NCBI GenBank assembly: GCA_012862575.1
Contig: BLSF01000146.1
Coordinates: 1-32,201 of the forward strand
Source of the DNA: Parietichytrium sp. I65-24A
Lineage: Eukaryota > Sar > Bigyra > Thraustochytrida > Thraustochytriidae
Length of the DNA: 32,201 nucleotides
Direction: 5' to 3'
Under the pieces are notes generated by a model, which saw only the letters and a list, made by a program, of their open reading frames with translations, had not been told where the DNA came from and made no database searches. Shown here in pieces: positions 14,726-22,002 of the stretch; positions within the stretch are counted from its first letter, which is position 1, and every line of letters starts with the position of its first letter. The translations under genes were made by a program, and so were the position numbers.

Positions 14726-17167
14726 ATGGAGCTCCTCTTTGATGTCACGCACAAGTCCGGAGTCTCTCCGGCAGACATCGACTGGGATGAACTGATGCGT
14801 TGTTCTTCTTCTTCTTCGGAAGTGACGAATGAAGCGCATGAACAACAACCTCCTCCGTTGCCACCAGCACAAGTTGAAGCACCGACGCAACAGCAAATTC
14901 GTATCACGATCGTAAAAAAGTCTGGTGACGATCGCGATGATATCGGAGATGTCGAATTTAGTAACAATGCCATTGTTCAGTCATTCCTTGTGAAAAATGG
15001 CGCGGCTCTCTCTACCGCCACTAGCACTGCAACAACATTGTCAGTCAACGGCAGTGACTCAGAGACTGCGAGTTCATCTGAAGGCGTTGGTGGTACTGGC
15101 GTTGGTGGTACTGGCAAGAAACTGTCGGCTCATTACAAAAAGCAAGACGCCAAAATTAGACAGTTTGTCCAATCCATGGCAGATCGTTGTACCTTTGTGG
15201 GTGGCGATCGTGAAACGTTTCTTGAACACTTTCGATCTACCTTACGAGCAAAGGAGAATCGTGATGCAGTGTGTGCATTCACGTCCAAGTACCTTGCCGA
15301 ATTTATTGAATATCAGCAGAGGAAACAGAATGCAACGGGTGGAACGATGACTCGACGTTTGAGAGAAGCGTTCGATCGCTGGAAGATTCCGTACGATGAA
15401 AAGGAGGTGAATAATATCGTGCGTATACTCATGCGTGAAGAACATCGAAAGCAGCAATCACCGCGAAAGCAGCGATTCGGAAAAGAATTGAACGGTGGTA
15501 GTAGTAACAGCAATAGCAAGAGCAACAGTCTGATGGATGTGGCAAAGTTCCAGCAATGCTTGCGTAAATGGATCGTGTACCTAGGTTCTACTAGCGCGTC
15601 TGTGATGAAGAAGCAATGCAGTGCTACCGCAGATCATTTTGAATCGGCAATGGGGATCTCGAAACGATGTTACCTGGTGGAAACGTTTAAAAAACTTGCA
15701 AACCTAGATGACCTCTTGCTTACAAAGTATATGATGGCACTAAGGGCAATGATTGCAATTTCGTCAGTGACAGGTCTTCGGCTTGTGGCGTACAACCGGA
15801 TGCGAGTCGGGGATATCAATCGTTCAAACAACAAGGAGGGTTATATCATTTCTTACCATACGGGCAAGACGCAAAAGGGTTTGATGACGACTCTTCATTG
15901 TAAAGTCGTGAGACACATTGACCCACAAATCGATGCAATTGTTTGTCTGTCACAGTATATTGCATATCTACAGAATCAGCCGAAGGTGGATCCACAATCA
16001 CACAGCAGCAGCAGCAGGAGCGGGAAGAAACTCAACAAGACGAAAGACATTCGTGATCTCGGGTTTACAGAGTTGCTCTTTATTACAAGCGATCAGCACG
16101 CAAAGAGCGAGATGACATGGTCAAAGGATTTCAATGGTCTACTACTGGCAACTGCCTTCAGCACTGGAAGCTTGGAACTCTTTGAGAATAGCAGTCATAA
16201 TTTCCATCTCATTCGTGGGTATTGTACTTCTATGCTCACAGTACGTGGCGCACTAGAATCTGAGCGGCATCTGTTACTGGGATGGTCAGACAACGTACAA
16301 AAGTCAACCGAACGCAAGCACTACCTTCCAGAAATGCATGCCGTGGAGGCTAATAAAGCATGCTTCATTGCAGCCCAACGTCTTGACCGGTCTGGTGACA
16401 TAGTTGGTGAAATCGAGAACGAGTCAAGTATCTGGGAAAGTGTGCCGAAAGACTGCGAATATTTTCCCGGACAAATTGATGCCATTTGCTCAATTGCGGA
16501 ATCGGCTGGTGTGAGGTGTATATGTTTGCCACAATGTCAGCAGGATCAACAACAAGACCAGATTAGACGCATTCTGGAGACTGAAGCTCAAATCCGAGAA
16601 TCGAAAAACAAGGAATCATTGAACATAAAGTATCGAAAGTCAGTCATGGAGGTGAACAAACTCAAGCGTAATGTAGAGTCACTTGAAGCGCAAATGACTC
16701 AAAAACGTTTGAAGACCGGTGAACAAAGTACTTTGGTAACTACATTCAAGACTCCGCTTGAACATCTCGAACACATTTGGTCCACCTATCTCAAGTCCAA
16801 TGTGAAAAACGATGATTTTCCACAAAGGTGTGTGGATGTTTTCAAAAACCATTTGGTAAACGTCATCGACACGAATCGCAACCATAAACTCCCGCATATT
16901 TTCGCTGGGATTGAAGGGATGGACTCTTCTTCGGGGTTTGCAAAAAAGTTGTTTGCAGTGTTTGACTTGGCGTGTATATCTCCAATCATCATCAGTGGAG
17001 GGCAAGCGACGACAACACGTGAGAAAGGCCAATCTTGGGTCGCCTGGATCACTGCGCCTAAAAACAAAGGAGAGGTGAATATGTTGCTGATTCGGGCGAT
17101 GGAACGACATACCATAAAGCGACGTTGGGATCACATTAGTTCGCACATTTTGAAGACATCAGGCTGA
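14726..17167 (+). CDS. Tyrosine-recombinase-like protein, copy 2 (complete catalytic set)
   Basis: 813 aa. Shares the N-terminal SPADIDWDELMRCSS motif with copy 3 and the core-binding and catalytic domains with copy 1 (for example NATGGTMTRRL and KYMMALRAM in both). The catalytic-type residues are Arg352 (TGLR), a GKTQKG hairpin whose Lys could be the fourth residue, His494 and Arg497 (FHLIR), Trp520 (LLGW, at the usual second His/Trp position) and Tyr533 (HYLPEM). This is the complete R-K-HxxR-W-Y order of tyrosine recombinases and suggests a Crypton-like element. After a coiled coil (about 610-665) it has an extra C-terminal domain (about 680-810; LEHIWSTYLK, GQSWVAW) shared only with copy 3. 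Terminal repeats are not evident, as expected for Cryptons. Confidence 0.75.
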   Translation: MELLFDVTHKSGVSPADIDWDELMRCSSSSSEVTNEAHEQQPPPLPPAQVEAPTQQQIRITIVKKSGDDRDDIGDVEFSNNAIVQSFLVKNGAALSTATSTATTLSVNGSDSETASSSEGVGGTGVGGTGKKLSAHYKKQDAKIRQFVQSMADRCTFVGGDRETFLEHFRSTLRAKENRDAVCAFTSKYLAEFIEYQQRKQNATGGTMTRRLREAFDRWKIPYDEKEVNNIVRILMREEHRKQQSPRKQRFGKELNGGSSNSNSKSNSLMDVAKFQQCLRKWIVYLGSTSASVMKKQCSATADHFESAMGISKRCYLVETFKKLANLDDLLLTKYMMALRAMIAISSVTGLRLVAYNRMRVGDINRSNNKEGYIISYHTGKTQKGLMTTLHCKVVRHIDPQIDAIVCLSQYIAYLQNQPKVDPQSHSSSSRSGKKLNKTKDIRDLGFTELLFITSDQHAKSEMTWSKDFNGLLLATAFSTGSLELFENSSHNFHLIRGYCTSMLTVRGALESERHLLLGWSDNVQKSTERKHYLPEMHAVEANKACFIAAQRLDRSGDIVGEIENESSIWESVPKDCEYFPGQIDAICSIAESAGVRCICLPQCQQDQQQDQIRRILETEAQIRESKNKESLNIKYRKSVMEVNKLKRNVESLEAQMTQKRLKTGEQSTLVTTFKTPLEHLEHIWSTYLKSNVKNDDFPQRCVDVFKNHLVNVIDTNRNHKLPHIFAGIEGMDSSSGFAKKLFAVFDLACISPIIISGGQATTTREKGQSWVAWITAPKNKGEVNMLLIRAMERHTIKRRWDHISSHILKTSG

Positions 17168-17201
17168 CTCAGTGAAATCAATGGTGTCGCAAACCCAACG
17201 A

Positions 17202-17295
17202 TGGAAGTCAACAAACTCAAGCGAACGATGGAGTTTCTGGAAGTGGAGATGGCATTGAAGTATTAAAAAATAAATATCCGTTGAGGTGCACGTAA
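17202..17295 (+). pseudogene. Remnant of the copy-1-type 3' end
   Basis: Just after the copy-2 stop, sequence homologous to the end of copy 1 (14450-14535) reappears: codons for EVNKLKRTMEFLEVEMALK, then a changed end with an early TAA and the same ATAAAT..CGTTGAG.TGCACGTAAT flank. Copy 2 therefore seems to have gained its C-terminal domain upstream of the ancestral tail, leaving that tail untranslated. Confidence 0.8.
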
Positions 17296-17345
17296 TTAAT
17301 CAGTGTTTAATCTAATGGACCTTATGAATGACGTATGAATGTAAT

Positions 17346-17408
17346 GAAACCACTAATGCCGTCACCAATTGGTTTTGGAAAAGCAACAGTGACGGCATGG
17401 GTGGTTTC
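17346..17408. repeat. Hairpin repeat H5 (TGCCGTCAC type)
   Basis: GAAACCACTAATGCCGTCAC at 17346-17365 pairs at 18 of 20 positions with 17389-17408. It differs from H4 at only a couple of positions, loop included. H4 and H5 therefore flank copy 2 as direct repeats. Confidence 0.92.
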
Positions 17409-17483
17409 AACTTTTCTTCTTTCCTTCCTTCCTCCCTTCCTTCCCAGCCGCAACCGCATCAGACCCGCAACTGCGCTGCGAAC

Positions 17484-17531
17484 AAGCAAAGCAAAGCAAA
17501 GCAAAGCAAAGCAAAGCAAAGCAAAGCAAAG
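17484..17531. repeat. (GCAAA)n microsatellite directly before a start codon
   Basis: About nine AAGCA units run up to the ATG at 17534. Copy 2 has about three units at the same place and copy 1 two, so the tract has expanded in copy 3. Confidence 0.9.
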
Positions 17532-17533
17532 CG

Positions 17534-18754
17534 ATGGAGCTCCTCTTTGATGTCACGCGCAAGTCCGAAGTGTCTCCAGCCGACATTGACTGGGATGAGC
17601 TGATGCGTTGTTCTTCTTTGGAAGATGAGAAGAAGAAGAAGAAGGAGTATGTTGATGACCTTGAACTGGTAACTGACGATCATAGCGACTATGAAACGAG
17701 GGATGATAAAAACGGCAGCGGCAACATTGACTGTGATGAGTTGATGCGTTGTTCTTCTTTGGAAGATGAGAAGAAGAAGAAGAAGTATATTGATGACCTT
17801 GGACTGGTACCTATCGATGATCAAAGTCGTAGCGACGATGAGACGAATGATGATGTTGATGATAAAAACGGCGGCGGCAGCAGTAGCAGCGAGAATGATG
17901 ACCTTGGACTGGTAACTGACGATGATCAAAGTGACCTTGGACTGGTAACTGACGATCATAGCGACTATGAAACGAGGGATGTTAAAAACGGCAGCGGCAT
18001 CAGCAGCGAGAATGTTAAAGTCAATGTGATTCTGAACGAAACGCTACGACGAAAGAATAAGCGTCTGATGCTTGAAAACATTGAACTGAAAAACAATGTC
18101 CAGCGATTGGAAAGGGACATTAACTACAATCGGATAACGTCGAATCAACAGGAGCAGCAAGAACAGCAGCAGCAGCAACAACAAGTAGTAGTAGATGACG
18201 TCCTATCGCCGCATGACAAGGTGATACAGATCTGGGACATGTACCTTAAGCCGCATGTAAAGCAGACAGATTTCCCGATGAGATGTCTGTCGATTGTGAG
18301 AGATCATCTCATCCCTCTCATTGATGCGAATAGAAGCCTCGGGCACAAGCACATTCTTTCGGGAGTGAATCTGGAGTCCAACTCAGCAATAGGGAAGCGA
18401 ATCTATTGCGTAATTGATTTGGCCTGTATTGCATCAGTACAAGGCGGTGAGTTGTGTCGCGAACTGCTCTCGAGAGAAGAAGGTCAATCATGGTTTGCCT
18501 GGGCAAACAACAAGTTGCACAGGCAGGAGTTGAATGCAATTCTTGCGGTTTTAATGCCTGGTAGATCACGGTTTCGAAATTGGAATCAAATCAGTCACCT
18601 TATTCTTCATCCGGCTTCCGTGAACGTGTCCTTGGACAACGTGAGATCAAGTCTCATGGAGGCGATGAAAAACATTGACGATGGCCTTCCATCCGTTTCT
18701 CCGCCTCGAGTTGTAGAGAAATTACATGGCCATAAACGACAAAGAGTATGCTAG
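17534..18754 (+). CDS. Recombinase-array paralogue, copy 3 (catalytic domain absent)
   Basis: 406 aa. The first 28 residues are almost identical to copy 2 (MELLFDVTRKSEVSPADIDW). The region to about residue 155 is made of internal duplications of DELMRCSSLEDEKKKKK and DDLGLVTDDHSDYETRD, strongly acidic with Lys runs. A coiled coil (about 165-200) and a Gln run (about 206-220) follow. The C-terminal domain (about 225-370; IQIWDMYLKPHVKQTDFP, GQSWFAW) is homologous to the end of copy 2. The core-binding and catalytic regions are gone. It may act as an accessory or regulatory protein binding the same sites or partners; this is inference. It shares the hairpin-bearing leader with copy 2. Confidence 0.75.
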   Translation: MELLFDVTRKSEVSPADIDWDELMRCSSLEDEKKKKKEYVDDLELVTDDHSDYETRDDKNGSGNIDCDELMRCSSLEDEKKKKKYIDDLGLVPIDDQSRSDDETNDDVDDKNGGGSSSSENDDLGLVTDDDQSDLGLVTDDHSDYETRDVKNGSGISSENVKVNVILNETLRRKNKRLMLENIELKNNVQRLERDINYNRITSNQQEQQEQQQQQQQVVVDDVLSPHDKVIQIWDMYLKPHVKQTDFPMRCLSIVRDHLIPLIDANRSLGHKHILSGVNLESNSAIGKRIYCVIDLACIASVQGGELCRELLSREEGQSWFAWANNKLHRQELNAILAVLMPGRSRFRNWNQISHLILHPASVNVSLDNVRSSLMEAMKNIDDGLPSVSPPRVVEKLHGHKRQRVC

Positions 18755-18756
18755 GA

Positions 18757-18790
18757 GGGCGGTAGACTTTAATAAGGTTAGGTTAATAAT
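18757..18790 (+). repeat. GGCGGTAGACTTTAA motif, isolated copy
   Basis: GGGCGGTAGACTTTAATAAG begins 2 bp after the copy-3 stop and is followed by GTTAGGTTAAT. The same motif with CCTAAC/GTTAGG-type sequence recurs five to six times at 23820-24115. Confidence 0.75.
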
Positions 18791-18797
18791 ATTCCCA

Positions 18798-19700
18798 TCA
18801 TAACGACTCCATGACTGATCTGGTAATTCGAGCGGCATCAGAAGTGCATAACAATGTATGCCCGCATATGTACGGAGCAGCGGCAACGTTGATGCAGGTG
18901 ATTTTTTCGCGGTCAAGGTACATGTCGCATGCTTTTACGAAAGCTCTACGACGCAGAATTCGTTCTAAAATGCTTTTCTCCAAGATACTACGTGGTTGAG
19001 ATGCACTGGAGTAAAGAAAGTAAGCAGCGACGCAATATGCATTTTTCCATTTGATACGCACGACCCATGCGATGATGAACATGTAGATGATGGTACGAAA
19101 ATTTGGCGGTGAAGTGAACTGGCGTTTATGTGAGTCTTCTTTGGTGAAAATTCTACTGTCAGATGTCGACACGACGGAATCGTTTTCGGATTTAATAAAG
19201 TAAGTGTTTCCGTAAGAATTGATCTCCGAAATGACAGATGTGTCATAGAGCCGATCGATTGCTTTTGTGTGTAAGAATAGATCCATAACAGTTGGAAGTT
19301 GATGAGCGATTTTCTTGAGATGAGGCTGGTTAATCTTCTTCATTGAACCTCTATGTGGGACGGCGAAAAAGTACAACTCCTTCTTTAAAATACCACGCAT
19401 GTCTAACCACTCGCGCATTTTATAGATCAAACTGCGCACGAGCAGTCCTCCAAACGAGAACCCATAGAATGAAATCTCAGTAATAGTGTCATCTTGATGT
19501 AGTATAAAGTCGGACAACTCACGTACAGATCGCTCGGTGATCACATCAAGTCCATCGAGGCTTTTATGCAACTCGTAATTCTTCAACGTAAAGAATATAT
19601 CTTGATCGCCAAGATGGCGTTGTCTGAAAAAATCAACTTGACTCGATATTGTGGATCCATCAGCGAAAACTCCATGACAAAAGACATGTAAATGTTTCAT
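18798..19700 (-). CDS. DUF676-like alpha/beta-hydrolase (putative lipase)
   Basis: 300 aa. The N-terminus has the hydrolase strand and oxyanion region HLHVFCHGVFADGST, and the nucleophile elbow is GFSFGG (Ser82). An Asp in KSENDSVVSTSD (about 172-180) and a nearby His fit the acid and base positions. The pattern resembles DUF676/ROG1-type serine esterases acting on membrane lipids. A hydrophobic segment (about 204-220, IIYMFIIAWVVRI) and a basic tail follow, which suggests membrane attachment. It lies 67 bp downstream of the carrier-domain gene on the same strand, so it may deacylate or remodel the same lipid. Substrate unknown. Confidence 0.75.
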   Translation of the reverse strand: MKHLHVFCHGVFADGSTISSQVDFFRQRHLGDQDIFFTLKNYELHKSLDGLDVITERSVRELSDFILHQDDTITEISFYGFSFGGLLVRSLIYKMREWLDMRGILKKELYFFAVPHRGSMKKINQPHLKKIAHQLPTVMDLFLHTKAIDRLYDTSVISEINSYGNTYFIKSENDSVVSTSDSRIFTKEDSHKRQFTSPPNFRTIIYMFIIAWVVRIKWKNAYCVAAYFLYSSASQPRSILEKSILERILRRRAFVKACDMYLDREKITCINVAAAPYICGHTLLCTSDAARITRSVMESL

Positions 19701-19767
19701 GTTTCGTGAGAAGTGAAATTACCTCTGTATTTGAGATATTACCTGTATGGTGTTTGAGAGAGACAAA

Positions 19768-21882
19768 CTAATCTTTTGGGTAAGTGTATGGTTTGATTTC
19801 GACCTCAGAGTGCTTTCCAATGACAAAAGCCGGTCCATGTATTGTGACATTTTCGATTTCGGTACTATGGGATACAAATTTGCGTTGTTCAAATACATGT
19901 CCTGAAAGCAACGCATAGTGATCCAAAAGATTCGAAAGTGTATACGAGCCGTAAGAACTGTCGGTGGATGAACATCGGATAGACAAGTTGTGATAGTCTA
20001 CCATGCGCCCAAAAATCATGTGTGAGCGGATGGGATGGTTGAACTTTACTCCGCAGAGAAGGAGCCAAACTTTCCGCAACAAGCTACCATTGAAGAAAAC
20101 ACATGATATACACTCAATGTTGTAATTGAGACAGTGTAGCGACATGTAGTAGTTCGCCAAGTATTTTGGAAGCAAATTATTGGTGTAAATCCGCATCAGC
20201 AGCGCCACGCCAAATAAGTAAACAATGATACACAATGGGAGTAGTACGAAAGTATTTATCATGGGTATCTTGGACGCAACGTGAAATATTGCATACGGCC
20301 AAATGATGTACTGAATGGTCGAGTGAATCAGTCCAAGTAGGGTGCATATGACATCATAAAACAATTTAGAGCAAAATGTGATCCTCGACGTGCTCTCATC
20401 GGCATGTTTTGTTGTCACCCGGTCGATCATCAGTCCGTTATACAACATCACTTTATTTTTCGTGTCACCGTCGTTCATTTTACCATGCCATATACACTCA
20501 CAATTGTCATAGGTGATCTTCTTTGTTCTTGACATGTCTGGCATGACCAATGCCGAGCTCATGAAACAGCCATTTACAAGTTTAATGTGATGCATTGTAG
20601 ATGCAGACGGGAAGCTATAGTCCAGAAAGTTTGTTCGCTGGTGATCACCGTCGCTCCACCGCAGACCCAAGAGGAGATGGTAGATACGAATGATTGGTGA
20701 ATACCCCACCCACCGACATAGGATATTGTGAGTGAATTTGGAGTAGATTTCATCAACAACAAGTCGTACGATCTCATTGTTTTCACGAAAAAGTATCACA
20801 AAGACCCATTTGAGGAGAATATTTTGAATCGCCACGAAGAGCAATGTCAAAAAGTACACTCCCCAGTAAAGCCAAAAGGATGACATGGAAGAACTCAAGA
20901 GATAATACGACAAGTATCCGCATCCAATAAAGATGCCTGGAATGAAAATACACTTGACGACTGTCCGCATCAGTAAAGTTGTCCGTACGGGAGACACCGG
21001 TTGTTGTTGTTGTTGTTGTTGATCGACAAATGTGTAGGTGTGAGGCAACAATTCACTTGATTCTGGTGCGGTCGTTCCGGCGAATACTCGTGTCTTGGAA
21101 TGGATCTTGGTATTGTCACCAATATATACGTGATCCGAGTAGACCGTCTGTGAATCCAAATATTCCAATGTATTGACAATGCCATTGACTGTGACATTCT
21201 TCCCGATGTGTAGTTTATGATCGTGAAAAACACTACTTGAGTCTGTAATGATCGCGTCAAGAATTGAATTGAATTGAACGCCACCACATCTTAGAAAAAC
21301 ATTGTACAGGAACGTTCCGTCAATCCACCCACCGATCAGAAAATTCCAAGTGAGTTGCATTTGGGTGACGAAGTAGACTTTGGTAATATAAACCAGTGGA
21401 TGACGATGAATGTTAATCAAGCTCTGCTGATCTGGTATCGACAGTATGCGCTTGAATAGAATCAACTCAACTGAATAGAATAACATCCACTGGATGATGT
21501 CTAAGAAAGGCACACTAGTCCACTTGTAGATGATGAAAATGTTGAGGAAAATGATGGCCAAATTGAGCACATTCACCAACACCATCATTACTTCAATGAA
21601 AACATGCGAACTCATTGGTGCAGCTATTGTCTCTCTGTCCGATTCTTTCAAATAGGACGACGTTCGAATCAATGTCAGATCAGCTTCTTCAGGCGTGCGT
21701 AAAGTAAGAAGAAGATCGTTGATTGGCATCTTGATGTCCAGTTGCTGCTCTCCACCAGCACCGGAAACGTTTAGTAGCGTCATCAGCTCAATGTATGCGT
21801 GTGAATCAATGCCATTCTCTTCTAGAGACTTGCTGAAATCAACTTCTGGACCCAAGACCTGTGTGATGATGTTTTCTGCCAT
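19768..21882 (-). CDS. Carrier domain fused to Pls/NRPS-terminal-type membrane beta-helix protein
   Basis: 704 aa. Residues 1-60 form an acyl/peptidyl-carrier domain: the phosphopantetheine motif is NGIDSHAYIELM with Ser27, where DSL is more usual. It is followed by several membrane helices. Between and after them lie two left-handed beta-helix-like stretches: about 195-270 (HIGKNVTVNG, VYIGDNTKIHSKTRVF) and about 595-700 (CGVKFNHPIRSHMIFG, VTIHGPAFVIGKHSEV). This order is that of the C-terminal region of poly-lysine synthetase Pls and the NRPS terminal domain TIGR02353, but without an adenylation domain. The adenylation partner is probably the divergent FAAL at 22003, sharing a 120-bp promoter region. 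Predicted role: accept an acyl group on Ser27 and transfer it to an acceptor in the membrane. Confidence 0.75.
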   Translation of the reverse strand: MAENIITQVLGPEVDFSKSLEENGIDSHAYIELMTLLNVSGAGGEQQLDIKMPINDLLLTLRTPEEADLTLIRTSSYLKESDRETIAAPMSSHVFIEVMMVLVNVLNLAIIFLNIFIIYKWTSVPFLDIIQWMLFYSVELILFKRILSIPDQQSLINIHRHPLVYITKVYFVTQMQLTWNFLIGGWIDGTFLYNVFLRCGGVQFNSILDAIITDSSSVFHDHKLHIGKNVTVNGIVNTLEYLDSQTVYSDHVYIGDNTKIHSKTRVFAGTTAPESSELLPHTYTFVDQQQQQQQPVSPVRTTLLMRTVVKCIFIPGIFIGCGYLSYYLLSSSMSSFWLYWGVYFLTLLFVAIQNILLKWVFVILFRENNEIVRLVVDEIYSKFTHNILCRWVGYSPIIRIYHLLLGLRWSDGDHQRTNFLDYSFPSASTMHHIKLVNGCFMSSALVMPDMSRTKKITYDNCECIWHGKMNDGDTKNKVMLYNGLMIDRVTTKHADESTSRITFCSKLFYDVICTLLGLIHSTIQYIIWPYAIFHVASKIPMINTFVLLPLCIIVYLFGVALLMRIYTNNLLPKYLANYYMSLHCLNYNIECISCVFFNGSLLRKVWLLLCGVKFNHPIRSHMIFGRMVDYHNLSIRCSSTDSSYGSYTLSNLLDHYALLSGHVFEQRKFVSHSTEIENVTIHGPAFVIGKHSEVEIKPYTYPKD

Positions 21883-22002
21883 GACGACGAGTTTTGAGTT
21901 TGGAACGAACGAACTGATTTTGACTCTACACGTTTACAAACTTGCAATTGGAAAAAAAATATATAGATCTCTGTAGAGAGAAATAGGTGCTACCAACTGA
22001 AT
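21883..22002. promoter_or_regulatory. Bidirectional promoter between the carrier and ligase genes
   Basis: The only sequence between two divergent genes. AATATATAG at about 21959-21966 is a TATA element about 40 bp before the FAAL ATG. No clear TATA is seen for the other direction. A shared promoter would co-express ligase and carrier. Confidence 0.55.
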
